Shown: positions 19,693-28,371 of the stretch, in pieces | Layout: the number at the start of each line of letters is the position of its first letter | How positions within the stretch are numbered: position 1 is the first letter of the stretch | NCBI GenBank assembly: GCA_020850315.1 | Contig: JADZEY010000040.1 | Coordinates: forward strand, 1 to 59,565 | Direction of reading: 5' to 3' | Length of the DNA stretch: 59,565 nucleotides | Source: Armatimonadota bacterium | GTDB lineage: Bacteria; Bacteroidota; Ignavibacteria; OLB7 | Made by a program: the position numbers and the translations under genes | Notes under the pieces: model-generated | Database searches by the model: none | Told to the model about the DNA's origin: nothing | What the model saw: only the letters and a program-made list of their open reading frames with translations

Positions 19693-20343
19693 ATGAAGTA
19701 CGTTGGAACATTCTTGCTTGCCGGGACGCTTATTGCCGGATGCGGTGATAAAGCCAAAGAGATTTCCGAGGCAATGAAAACCGTTCAGGAAATGCCAAAA
19801 ATTGCCGAGAACCTTGAGCAAAACCAGAACGAGATGGAAAAATTCATGGCCGAACGCGCTGCCAAAGGCGACACCGTGGCAATGCCCTACGCCGAACTCC
19901 AAAAGCTCCTTCCAAGCTCCATTGATGGCTATAAGTTGGATGGCGAGCCAGGGGGAAGCCAGCAGAGCATGGGGGCTTTCTCCATGTCCATGGCCGAGCA
20001 GAATTGGGTAAGCACTACCGGCGACACCAACAACCCCGCCCGAATCCACGTGATCCTTTCCGATTACGGCGGGACCGGAGCCGGATATGGCATGGCTGGG
20101 CTGGGCTTCACAATTCAAACGCAGAGTGAGGACAACACCCAGAAAATGCGCACCTACAAAACCGATTATCCCTACACGTTTGCTGCAGAGGTTTTCCGCA
20201 AGGACACCAAGGAGGCAACCGTGACGATGGGCACCCGCTACCGCTACATCATCAACGTCCGGGCCGATAATCAAACCGACGACCAAACCCAAAAGGCAAC
20301 AGCCATCGCAATGGATATTGCCAAGAAGTTGGACGGAAAGTAG
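19693..20343 (+). CDS. Predicted lipoprotein, coiled-coil start, unknown function
   Basis: A 216-residue lipoprotein: signal MKYVGTFLLAGTLIAGC with lipobox LIAGC. Next comes a charged helical region (KAKEISEAMKTVQEMPKIAE, EQNQNEMEKFMAERAAKGD), then a beta-rich part with YKLDGEPGGSQQ, HVILSDYGGTGAG and a C-terminal helix ending KKLDGK. The ATG at 19693 is chosen because it begins the signal peptide and follows AGGAG; the frame is open further upstream without signal features. No family was named. An unlinked hairpin follows the gene. Confidence 0.78.
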   Translation: MKYVGTFLLAGTLIAGCGDKAKEISEAMKTVQEMPKIAENLEQNQNEMEKFMAERAAKGDTVAMPYAELQKLLPSSIDGYKLDGEPGGSQQSMGAFSMSMAEQNWVSTTGDTNNPARIHVILSDYGGTGAGYGMAGLGFTIQTQSEDNTQKMRTYKTDYPYTFAAEVFRKDTKEATVTMGTRYRYIINVRADNQTDDQTQKATAIAMDIAKKLDGK

Positions 20344-20350
20344 AGACCAT

Positions 20351-20388
20351 CCCAGAGGCACGGAGCAAGAACACTCCGTGCCTCTGGG
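20351..20388. terminator. Strong hairpin after the lipoprotein gene, weak as terminator
   Basis: A 15-bp perfect stem CCCAGAGGCACGGAG pairs with 20374-20388 around an 8-base loop. No T run follows on either strand, so it may stabilise the mRNA 3' end or act as an imperfect terminator. Confidence 0.55.
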
Positions 20389-20392
20389 GAAT

Positions 20393-20420
20393 GTCGAATG
20401 GAGAATGGCGAATGGCGAAT
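20393..20420. repeat. Heptanucleotide tandem repeat (GGCGAAT type)
   Basis: Four consecutive 7-base units: GTCGAAT, GGAGAAT, GGCGAAT, GGCGAAT. It belongs to the wider set of intergenic heptamer repeats in this window. Confidence 0.8.
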
Positions 20421-20499
20421 GGCTTCTTCCCTAATGACTAACTGACCTTACGTAGAGCCAAGGTTAGTTGTCAGTGGTCAGTGGCAAAGAGGGGCATTC

Positions 20500-20668
20500 G
20501 TCACTGACCTTACGCAACACCATTGGCAGCGTGTCCGATATTCTCCGAAAAAACCGCGAGATGGGCTTGCGCCGCTGCTTCGCGGTGCTTCGTCGAAGAC
20601 TCCTTGTCGAAGACCCCGACCCTTCGGGGCAATGACAGGGGATGGGGAGTGTGCGTAAGGTGAGTGAC
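20500..20668. mobile_element. MITE-like element A with 17-bp inverted ends
   Basis: The left end GTCACTGACCTTACGCA (20500-20516) and right end TGCGTAAGGTGAGTGAC (20652-20668) are inverted copies with one mismatch. The 169-bp element has no coding capacity. Its interior is a copy of the dispersed CGCGAGAT..GCCGCTGCTTC element. The same ends recur around other interiors near 40.6 and 49.3-49.8 kb. Another end-like sequence, ACTGACCTTACG, lies upstream near 20450. Confidence 0.65.
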
Positions 20669-20776
20669 TAATGACCAATGACTTTCTTTGCCACTGACTA
20701 CTGACCAAACAACTGCCCTTCACAAACCTACCCGCTCCCCTTCCCCGATTCATATCTTACTTTTTTTCGCTACCTC

Positions 20777-23700
20777 ATGCTGCAAGCTCCATGGTCTTCT
20801 ATTCCGTTTGTTGGGCGACACCGCCCGTTGCAACGTCTTGCCGAACTTTGTTCCCAGCTCGAAACGGATACTGATGGAGAGCGGAGATTGGTGTTGGTGG
20901 AGGGGGTGCAAGGGGTTGGGATAAGCCGTGTAGCCGATGAGTTCGTACGCCGGCTACAACAGCAGGAACGCACCTATCTGCTGCGCACAGCCTACAACCA
21001 CAACGTGCGCGGAAACCCGTTTGCACAACTGTTCGATTCGCTGGATCACCTGCTGGCCGATACCTTCCCAACCCGCCGCCTGCTAACGCTTTTTGCCGAC
21101 CCCACACACAGCTCGTTGCTGCGGCAGCTTCCTGCGACAGCCGAGCGAATTGGAAGCGATGATGATGCACTATCCAACAGCTCCGTAACCGATCCGGCGA
21201 TGGTTGCTGCGTGCTTGGCTTCGCTGCTTCAGCAAGTGGCACGGTTGCGCCCGGTGGTGCTGATGCTGGAGGATGCGCAGTGGATGCCGGAGCCTGACCA
21301 GCAAGCACTGCTTGGGCTTCATGCTTCGCTGGGCGATGATCCTGTGCTGATTGTTGCCACCCTTTGCTCCGGTTATCCCGAATCCACAAAGCTCCGTGGC
21401 CGGATCGAGCCGATCGTGATCGAGCATCTTGTCATCCCACCGTGGGAACAGCATGAGCTTTCCATGTTGCTGACAGAACTTTGCGGCCCCCACATCGCCG
21501 CACGGCTTGGCCAGCTGCTGTGGCGGGCAACCGAAGGGTTTCCCGGGCGAACCATAGATATTCTGCGCCGACTTGTGGCCAACGGAATACTGGCCCAGAA
21601 CCCAAAGGGAGAATGGCAACTTGGCAAGTTCGATTCGGCGTTGTTGCTTGCCACAAGCAATGATGCTGCGATGCCCAACGGCCAACCCAAGCAACGCTCG
21701 GCAGCCGAGCGGATGCTGCTGGCATTGCTTCACTGCGCCGGCGGTGAAGCCTCGGTAGCCGAGCTTCGCCAGTGGTTCGATACCGTCGCGCTAAGCACCG
21801 CAACGATCCATGCAGAATCGCAATCTGGCGAACCAGAATCGGTTGAAGCAATCCTTGCCCAGCTGCATGATACGGCGATTGTTCGCCTACCGTTTCTTCC
21901 AGCGGGGAAGGTGACGTTTTTGCGGCAGGAAACCGAACAACAACTGAGCGCAGAGCTTGGCGAGGAGGAGTTTGAGCAGATTGCCCGCATCCTGATTGTT
22001 CCCGATGATGCCGCCCCTGAAATCCGCTGGTGGATGGGCGCGCCACGCCTTGTTCGCGCTATCGCCCGCCAGCTTCCCCCAAACCAAGCAGCGGTACGCA
22101 GCCGCGTGCTGGATCCGCTGATCGGGTCGGCGCTGCTCCATGAATTTGATGGCGACACCATCGCACGGCATCGGGCACTGACGGCATTGCTTCAGGAGCA
22201 GCCGCAGCTAACAAGTGTGGAATATGCGATGGCTCTTTCGCGCATAGCATCGCTGTTGCTGTTTATGGGGCGGCATACCGAGGCGGTAGAGTTCGCCAAG
22301 CAGATGCACGCCGTTGCCACCACCGCTCCCGATTGCGCACCGCTGGTTGCCGAGGCCTGCACAATACTTGCCGGAACGCTCTTCTTTGCCGACCGAACCT
22401 ACAACCCCATCCCCCTTCTTGCCGAAGCAACCGCCGCGCTGGATGGCATCGCCGACGAACGCGAGCGGAAAGGGGTGGAGCTGCTGATCGCTAAAGTTGA
22501 ATGGAACACCCTGAAGGTGGATGAACCACACCGCGCATTCCAATTGGCAGGGCAGATGTACCGCTTAATTGAGGAGATTAAAGCCCCCGGTAAGTACGAG
22601 ATGTTGGGCGAGCTACCGATGCGCGCCGCACGCCTACGCGACGGCGAAAACCTACGCTACTACTGCTACGAGCTACTGGAGAGTATCCGCCTGCAAAACA
22701 CCCCACCGCCGTTCATCGCACTGTTCAACGCAGTGCGTGCGACCCATGCGTTCGGCGATTTTTTTCTTGCCAAAAAAATCTACTCTAGCTGGCTTGGCTC
22801 GGCAACGCCATTAAGCGTGCGGGACTTCATGGCGCGGAATATCTTGAACGCGCTCTTCTGGCTGGATGATGGTGCGATTGAGCGTGCCGCGCAGGGATTG
22901 CAATCGGCAGAATCGGAATATCGCCGCCACCGTGGGCTTGCGGGGGGAATGTGGTGGGACTTGCTGTTTTTGCACACACTACTGATTGGGCTGCTGGTGC
23001 GTGCGTTGGTGTTGGCAGGGCGCAACACGGAGGCAACAGAGTTTATTGACCAGGCAATGGTCGAATCGGAAACTGACGGAACAGCCGCACGCTACCCCGA
23101 TACCATCCGCCTTCTGACGCTGTACCGGTTCTACCTCCGTTGGCGGCAGCAGTACGATTCCCCGCAAGCTCTGCTGGTCTGGAGCGAACCCTCGCTGCCA
23201 GCAACCGAGCGACCTGCCCAACCAGCCCAGCCCAAGCACCCCGCCGTAGCCCAGGCAGCCGAAGCCTACCGCCAACGGAACCGCGAGATTGCCACGGTTG
23301 CCACCCCGCCAGTGAGGTTTGTTGGGGAGATGTTGTTAGCCACGATTGAAGCCGCCGAAAGGGAGTTCGATGCCGCCGCCGAGGCAATCAACCAAGCCGA
23401 GGAGCAGTGCCGAAGAATCTACAACTACCAGTACGATGTTGAAATACAGACATCGCGCATTACCCTTGCGCTGCGCCGCGCCGCCGGCCACGGGATTGAT
23501 GCAACGACGCGCCGCGAGGTGATGGAATCGGTTCGCGGGGTGCTGCAAGGACTTGCCGAGCGTGGCGTTCCCGAAAGGATTGCGCAACTGAAAGATTTTT
23601 TGGCCAGCGAAGCTGCCGCCGCCGACACCGAACTTGCCGAGCAGATTCAGCGTGCGGGAAACGTGGCGGTTTCGGCGGCGCAAGGGGTGCTGCAAAACAG

Positions 23701-24502
23701 CCGATCGGCAACCAGTGGGCCGGTAAGCGTGCCGCGGTTACTGGTGATGGGCCCGCTGCGGCTGATGCAGCCATACTCCTACATGGAATTATCCGACAGC
23801 GCGTTCGACCGCGAAACGGCACGCACACTGCTGGTGGCACTGGTGGCCGCACAGATTATGGGGCAGACGCTTACGCGGGAAGAGCTTGCCGGACGAATCG
23901 CTCCAAAAGCCAAAACCCCCGAACAACAGAAGAAGGCGCTGTACAACGCCGCCAGCGCGGCCCGCGCCGCCTGCTGCTCTGCCGACAGCATCCTTCCCGT
24001 GGGGTCGAACAGCCTGGGATTGAACACCAACCCCGAAGTGCCCGGATATGTGTGGGCCGACGCGCTTGCGCTGCTGCAACTGCTGCGCGACGGACGGCAA
24101 CAGGAGCGGGCCGGGGCAAGCAGTGCGGCGTTCAACAGCTACCGCGACGCGCTAACCATTGCCCGCCGTGGCGACTTCGCGCCCGACTGCTACGATGATT
24201 GGGCCGACCCCGCGCGCGAATTGCTTCGCGGAAGGGTGCGTGATGCTGTGCTGGCAATGGGGAAACTTGCGTTGCGCAATGGGTTGTACAGCCAAGCAAT
24301 CGAAGCCGCCACGGTTCAGCTTTCGCGCGACCCCTACGACGAAGCAATGCACCGATTGCTGATGCGGCTGCATAACGACAGCGGGAACCGCTCGGCCGCG
24401 CTAAAGCAGTTCGACAAATGCGCCAAACTGCTGAAACGTGAGTTCGACACCGAACCAGAACGGGAAACCATGAAGCTACGGGCGGAGGTGTTGAAGGGGT
24501 GA
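20777..24502 (+). CDS. Large regulator: NTPase-like N-terminus, TPR-like middle, C-terminal BTAD
   Basis: A 1241-residue cytosolic protein. Residues ~8-260 form an AAA/STAND-like domain beginning FVGRHRPLQRL. The Walker A position reads GVQGVGIS (43-50), lacking the usual Lys, and a Walker B-like VVLMLEDAQWM follows at ~160. The middle is alpha-helical and repeat-like, as in LuxR/MalT-type signal integrators. The C-terminal ~255 residues start with a winged-helix-like part (RLLVMGPLRLMQ) and end with a bacterial transcriptional activator domain (FNSYRDALTIARRGDFAPD..YDDWADPAREL..AIEAATVQLSRDPYDEAMHR..). In SARP regulators this pair is N-terminal; here it is C-terminal. Target genes are unknown. 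Confidence 0.75.
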   Translation: MLQAPWSSIPFVGRHRPLQRLAELCSQLETDTDGERRLVLVEGVQGVGISRVADEFVRRLQQQERTYLLRTAYNHNVRGNPFAQLFDSLDHLLADTFPTRRLLTLFADPTHSSLLRQLPATAERIGSDDDALSNSSVTDPAMVAACLASLLQQVARLRPVVLMLEDAQWMPEPDQQALLGLHASLGDDPVLIVATLCSGYPESTKLRGRIEPIVIEHLVIPPWEQHELSMLLTELCGPHIAARLGQLLWRATEGFPGRTIDILRRLVANGILAQNPKGEWQLGKFDSALLLATSNDAAMPNGQPKQRSAAERMLLALLHCAGGEASVAELRQWFDTVALSTATIHAESQSGEPESVEAILAQLHDTAIVRLPFLPAGKVTFLRQETEQQLSAELGEEEFEQIARILIVPDDAAPEIRWWMGAPRLVRAIARQLPPNQAAVRSRVLDPLIGSALLHEFDGDTIARHRALTALLQEQPQLTSVEYAMALSRIASLLLFMGRHTEAVEFAKQMHAVATTAPDCAPLVAEACTILAGTLFFADRTYNPIPLLAEATAALDGIADERERKGVELLIAKVEWNTLKVDEPHRAFQLAGQMYRLIEEIKAPGKYEMLGELPMRAARLRDGENLRYYCYELLESIRLQNTPPPFIALFNAVRATHAFGDFFLAKKIYSSWLGSATPLSVRDFMARNILNALFWLDDGAIERAAQGLQSAESEYRRHRGLAGGMWWDLLFLHTLLIGLLVRALVLAGRNTEATEFIDQAMVESETDGTAARYPDTIRLLTLYRFYLRWRQQYDSPQALLVWSEPSLPATERPAQPAQPKHPAVAQAAEAYRQRNREIATVATPPVRFVGEMLLATIEAAEREFDAAAEAINQAEEQCRRIYNYQYDVEIQTSRITLALRRAAGHGIDATTRREVMESVRGVLQGLAERGVPERIAQLKDFLASEAAAADTELAEQIQRAGNVAVSAAQGVLQNSRSATSGPVSVPRLLVMGPLRLMQPYSYMELSDSAFDRETARTLLVALVAAQIMGQTLTREELAGRIAPKAKTPEQQKKALYNAASAARAACCSADSILPVGSNSLGLNTNPEVPGYVWADALALLQLLRDGRQQERAGASSAAFNSYRDALTIARRGDFAPDCYDDWADPARELLRGRVRDAVLAMGKLALRNGLYSQAIEAATVQLSRDPYDEAMHRLLMRLHNDSGNRSAALKQFDKCAKLLKREFDTEPERETMKLRAEVLKG

Positions 24503-24554
24503 GAGAGAAAACGGAAGGTTAAGGAAGGCAGAGGAGGATTCTCGCGATGGAAGT

Positions 24555-24932
24555 TTACTTTCTTGCTATCACTACTTCTGTAATCTTCTTCAAAACCCCT
24601 TCCATCTCATTCAGCACTTCATCGTTGGTGAAGCGGATTACTGCTACACCAAATGATTCCAATACGTTCTGACGGGTGGCATCATTTTCTTGGGTTTGGA
24701 GATGAATATCGCCATCTACCTCGATAACTATTCGTGCTTCCGCTGAATAAAAATCCACGATGAATCGCTCAATTGCGTGTTGCCTCCGGAATTTACAGCC
24801 GGCAATCTGGCGGTTGCGCAACTGCTGCCACAATCGTTCTTCGGCCACTGTTGGCTTGCATCGCATCTCCTGCGCTAACGGGCGTAATCGCACCCATAGC
24901 TCAGGTGGGCATTTCCAGTGATGATAGGGCAT
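24555..24932 (-). CDS. DUF559-type nuclease-fold protein
   Basis: A 125-residue protein of the DUF559 / very-short-patch-repair-like restriction-endonuclease fold. Visible are an N-terminal helical part (AEERLWQQLRNRQIAGCKFRRQ), the core FIVDFYSAEARIVIEVDGDIH with catalytic Asp and Glu-x-Asp, and the C-terminal GVAVIRFTNDEVL. The start at 24932 is supported by GGAGG 5 bases upstream; another ATG lies nine codons earlier. It stands alone, convergent with the BTAD regulator. The biological role of such small proteins is unsettled. Confidence 0.85.
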   Translation of the reverse strand: MPYHHWKCPPELWVRLRPLAQEMRCKPTVAEERLWQQLRNRQIAGCKFRRQHAIERFIVDFYSAEARIVIEVDGDIHLQTQENDATRQNVLESFGVAVIRFTNDEVLNEMEGVLKKITEVVIARK

Positions 24933-25095
24933 GGCATCCTCCAATAGTGTGTTGTTCAAATTTTAGGTCTGTGAATTTTTTTTGGGTGGGGGGCTGCGGT
25001 CTGCTGGCTGCCTTGTACCCCCACCCAACCCTCCCGCGCAAAGGCAGGGGAGGGCTTTAGTCGTCGCAAAGTGGAGGCTCAAACAGCTTTCCCTC

Positions 25096-26118
25096 CTATT
25101 TGAATTTTCCAAGCTCTTCGGCAACATCTCCCCTCGTCATTTCTCTCACCTCAAATTCTTGCACCCCAGGGATTTTCTTGAAACGAAGAAGCACTTGTTT
25201 CTTCTGGGTGCCGGTGGTTGTTGATTGTTTTTTCGCTGAGTCTTTCGTGCTATCCACTTCCACGATCTCCATCGCCGCACTCTGGATGGTCCAGGGATGT
25301 TCTATATCGAACATCGCAGTCGCTGAGTCGAGGTTCCACCCCTTGATCTTCCATTCCCAAATCGGCGCACCAAATCGGTTGCGGATGCTGATGGTTCCTG
25401 CCTTGCTGGGGCCCAGCGTCACCACAACTCCAACATCCCGCTGAAATAGTGAATCCCACGCGGGAATGGTTGCTACCTTCGGCACGGCGGCCGGCGTACT
25501 GTTGCCGTTCCCGTTCACTTTGCAAGCACCGTCCAAAATCTCATCCACCAGAGTACTCACTGCTTGGCTCATCATGACTGAGTACAGATTGTTGGTGCTG
25601 CTCTGGCTCCCATTCAGCACCGTCTGGCTCAATTCTTTGGTGAAAGGTTCGCCACGGGCCGGGGCGAACTGCACGATTGCTGCGGCAGTCGCTTCGGTTG
25701 GTTCGTCATCGCCATCACCCTGCACGTGGAATGCGCGCAGGTGGACGGTGATGCTGAGATCGGCTTGCGCTGCGCTGGTAACGGGGATCACCTTTGCCTT
25801 CCAATGTTCCGACACGCAGGCATCGAGCATTGCTTGCCGAAACAACTCGGTGGGAAGGTCGCGCCACTTCTTCTCTTTGTCGTGGCGGAGCGATCGGTTG
25901 GGGGCTTCCAGCAGCATTTTTCCATCATCAATCGCCCCGGTTGCCGTCACATCATCAATGTACAGTTTGATGGCTCCGTTGCACTGGTTGGCGGTTGTTG
26001 GTGGATGATACCGCACCGGATAAAACGTGGAGCTTCCGCACCCGGCGGCCAGCACCAGGCAAAGCGCAAGAAGGGGCCAGCGGAGTGTTGCAAGTCGGGT
26101 TGTTGTTGCATGGCTCAA
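25096..26118 (-). CDS. ABC-transport auxiliary lipoprotein of the MCE cluster
   Basis: A 340-residue lipoprotein with signal LLALCLVLAAGCGSS and lipobox LAAGC. The ~200 residues after it follow the PqiC/YmbA-like auxiliary lipoprotein pattern: a short YPV-like strand, KLYIDDVTATGAIDDGKMLLE, WRDLPTELFRQAMLDAC, and ADLSITVHLRAFHVQ. An extra C-terminal part (VGVVVTLGPSKAGTISIRNR) is not recognised. The start overlaps the MCE stop by 4 bases, so the two are translationally coupled. In Mla, Pqi and Mce systems such lipoproteins link the MCE protein to the outer membrane; that role is inferred here. Confidence 0.75.
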   Translation of the reverse strand: MSHATTTRLATLRWPLLALCLVLAAGCGSSTFYPVRYHPPTTANQCNGAIKLYIDDVTATGAIDDGKMLLEAPNRSLRHDKEKKWRDLPTELFRQAMLDACVSEHWKAKVIPVTSAAQADLSITVHLRAFHVQGDGDDEPTEATAAAIVQFAPARGEPFTKELSQTVLNGSQSSTNNLYSVMMSQAVSTLVDEILDGACKVNGNGNSTPAAVPKVATIPAWDSLFQRDVGVVVTLGPSKAGTISIRNRFGAPIWEWKIKGWNLDSATAMFDIEHPWTIQSAAMEIVEVDSTKDSAKKQSTTTGTQKKQVLLRFKKIPGVQEFEVREMTRGDVAEELGKFK

Positions 26119-27455
26119 GGTAGCTTCCTCCGGATATCTTCAATCACTCGGTTCAGTGAGCGTGCGGATTCTTGAATAGATTTTGCGGTGCGGGTTACGT
26201 CGGCGTTCACCTCATCCAGATCCCCCTCAAGGTGTGGCAGCGTTCCGGTGCGGATTTTTTGGAGCAGCAGCTGCAACTCCGATGTGGTGATCTCCAGCCG
26301 TTCAATCAGTGCCTTTGCATCCAGCACCGCCCGGTTAATTTCTGGCAGCGTGGTCTGCTTCACGTCAACCACTGTGGCATCAATATCCTTGGCCGCTGTG
26401 TTGATGCTACTTATTGCTTTGCCAAGGTCATTCGATGCGCCCTGAATGTTGTGGACGATAAAATCCAGCCGCGTTGCTGGCGCGGTTTTCACCCCTTCTG
26501 GGGTTGCGGCAAAGGTGTTTAGGTCGGCGGTGATGCTGTCAATGTTGGCAAGGGTGTTGTTCAGGTCAAAGATCACACGCTGGTACCGGTTGGTTGGCGG
26601 CGAAGCAATGCGCGAACGGGAGAAAGCGTAATCAGTGATCTGGTTGGCAATCGCCTCGATATCGAACCCGCCACGCACCGAAAACTCGGGGATGGCCGGG
26701 TTTGGGGCGTGTGCAATCGGCGATGTAGCGAACGACGGCTCGATAGTTAGCGTCGGCTGCGTCAGCCCAAAATTGGAACTAAGCCGCAGCCCCGTCCCCG
26801 GCCCAAACCCGGAACGTCCGCCAAGCGCTTCGGTGAGAAGCGCGGTGTCAACAAGGGCAACCACCCGTGTGAACACCCCGGGCGGATTCCACTGGATGGT
26901 GAACTTCCCAACACGCAGCCGCTCCCCCTGCGTTATCCGTATCCCAATCTTCTCACCTGACGGCCACAACGCCTCTTTCGGAAGGCTTCCCAGCGGCTGA
27001 TCCTCCAGCATGATCGTATCTGTTGCTTGTGGGTTGGGGATTATCAACCAGCGACCTTCTTGCCCTGGCGTGCTGGCCGATTGCTCAATCCTTGCAAGCT
27101 GGATAGTGGTGCTAACCGTCAGGGAGTTCTGACGGAATCCAAGCGTGAGGTTGGCTTCTGGGATATGGGCCGAGTCGCCCGGTTGCAGCGTGACGGTTTG
27201 GCTGCGTGCGGGAAGCCCATCGCGGGCAATCACCAGCTGCAATCCCACCTGTTCATGGATCACCGAATCCACCGTCCCAATTTTTGCTTTGTGGAACATG
27301 ATGGGGGTGTTGTTATCAACCGCAGCGGTTCCTTCAAACCAGGCTTGGCTGGGGATTCCATCGCTCGTGCTGCGGCCCAGCAACCACGCGGCAACCACCC
27401 CACCAAGCAGCAGCAGCAGCAGGACAACAAGTCCACGGATTTGGCTAGAGTTCAT
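26115..27455 (-). CDS. MCE-domain (MlaD-type) membrane-anchored lipid-binding protein
   Basis: A 446-residue protein with one N-terminal membrane anchor (IRGLVVLLLLLLGGVVAAWLL) followed by an MCE-type region (GTAAVDNNTPIMFHKAKIGTVDSVIHE, with the usual V-x-G-x-V pattern modified to K-I-G-T-V). The C-terminal half is a long helical, coiled-coil-like tail (NNTLANIDSITADLNTFAAT, ITTSELQLLLQKIRTG, ARSLNRVIEDIRRKLP). MCE proteins form periplasmic hexameric rings or tubes that carry lipids. The ATG at 27455 starts the anchor; a 20-codon upstream extension is less likely because it would overlap the permease gene. It lies 2 bases after the permease gene. Confidence 0.85.
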   Translation of the reverse strand: MNSSQIRGLVVLLLLLLGGVVAAWLLGRSTSDGIPSQAWFEGTAAVDNNTPIMFHKAKIGTVDSVIHEQVGLQLVIARDGLPARSQTVTLQPGDSAHIPEANLTLGFRQNSLTVSTTIQLARIEQSASTPGQEGRWLIIPNPQATDTIMLEDQPLGSLPKEALWPSGEKIGIRITQGERLRVGKFTIQWNPPGVFTRVVALVDTALLTEALGGRSGFGPGTGLRLSSNFGLTQPTLTIEPSFATSPIAHAPNPAIPEFSVRGGFDIEAIANQITDYAFSRSRIASPPTNRYQRVIFDLNNTLANIDSITADLNTFAATPEGVKTAPATRLDFIVHNIQGASNDLGKAISSINTAAKDIDATVVDVKQTTLPEINRAVLDAKALIERLEITTSELQLLLQKIRTGTLPHLEGDLDEVNADVTRTAKSIQESARSLNRVIEDIRRKLP

Positions 27456-27457
27456 AA

Positions 27458-28285
27458 TTATGGTAGAAAAGCGATTAGGAAGGAAAGAAGCAACGACATC
27501 ACACTGCTTTCCCAAGCGGCATCGTAGCGGTCTTCGGGGTCGGTTAGCTGGCCAGCTTGTGGGGAATCAACGCGCCGTCCGCCGCGCATCCCCAACGCGC
27601 TGGCAATCAGCACAATCATCAGTGCCGAAGCTGCCGAGCGGGCAGTCCCCAGATAGATGTTGGATTGCAGTTCGTGTTGGCGCACAAACTCAACAACTGT
27701 GTGGAATGGAACCGCCGAAACCTCCGCAAGGTTCCCCTGGCTCAGATACCCGAACAGCAACCCCCAACAAAGCAGAAGGTGAAAGATGACGCTGGCGACG
27801 ACCCCCCCGACAACGCGGGGCATCACTTCGCGCTGGAGCTGGATCAACCCCTCGGTACTCTCGGTCGGATGCTTGATCCACTGGCCAACCCCGGCCAGAT
27901 ACTTTGCCACCAGCGTTGCCCCCTGCCGTGCGGTGATGACAGTAGCCAACACAATCGGAATGATCGTTTCCAGCAACAACGGCAGCACCGATTGCTCGAA
28001 TGTTGAGCGGGTCACAGGACCAAGTGCGTGGGAAAGTTCCCCAATGCTCCAGACCACGACCGCCACCAGTCCAAGCACCGGAAGGAAACTGCGCACCACC
28101 GATCGTATAAGTACGCGCCCGAACTCCTTCGTTGTGGACCTCCATCGTGCCGATCCGATGTCCGCAAGCGCATGGGGGAAGGCACGGATCAGTTGCCCGA
28201 TGAACTCCACAATCGTCCATGGGTTTTGCAGCCACACACGGTCGGCGCGTTCAAGAATCTTGGCGATCAGTGGCTTGGCCTTCAT
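27458..28285 (-). CDS. MlaE-type ABC transporter permease
   Basis: A 275-residue inner-membrane protein. It follows the MlaE/YrbE pattern: an amphipathic N-terminus (FIGQLIRAFPHAL), hydrophobic segments at FLPVLGLVAVVVWSIGEL, then LLLETIIPIVLATVITARQGATLVA (the equivalent of the RELGPVLTALLLAGR region), VMPRVVGGVVASVIFHLLLCW and a C-terminal segment. In Mla-type systems it forms the membrane channel beneath the MCE ring. No MlaF-type ATPase gene lies in the cluster, so the ATPase must be encoded elsewhere. A (CT)8 tract, read as GAGAGA, lies just upstream of the ATG. Confidence 0.85.
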   Translation of the reverse strand: MKAKPLIAKILERADRVWLQNPWTIVEFIGQLIRAFPHALADIGSARWRSTTKEFGRVLIRSVVRSFLPVLGLVAVVVWSIGELSHALGPVTRSTFEQSVLPLLLETIIPIVLATVITARQGATLVAKYLAGVGQWIKHPTESTEGLIQLQREVMPRVVGGVVASVIFHLLLCWGLLFGYLSQGNLAEVSAVPFHTVVEFVRQHELQSNIYLGTARSAASALMIVLIASALGMRGGRRVDSPQAGQLTDPEDRYDAAWESSVMSLLLSFLIAFLP

Positions 28286-28308
28286 CGTTCACTCTCTCTC
28301 TCTCTCTC
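28286..28308 (-). promoter_or_regulatory. GA-repeat ribosome-binding region of the mlaE-type gene
   Basis: On the minus strand GG(AG)8 is followed by TGAACG and the ATG at 28285, so the dinucleotide tract occupies the Shine-Dalgarno position. A similar shorter GAGAGAGAG precedes the gene starting at 39388. Confidence 0.55.
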
Positions 28309-28315
28309 CATTTGA

Positions 28316-28370
28316 CATTCGGCATTCGCTACTCACCTTTCACTCTTCCCATTCGGCATTCGCCACTCCT
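28316..28370. repeat. Heptanucleotide repeats (CATTCGG/CATTCGC type)
   Basis: Units CATTCGG, CATTCGC, TACTCAC, CTTTCAC continue in 7-base steps from 28316, and CATTCGG, CATTCGC, CACTCCT from 28350. This is the reverse complement of the GGCGAAT type at 20393-20420. It fills most of the gap between the phosphoesterase and permease genes. Confidence 0.7.
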
Positions 28371-28371
28371 C

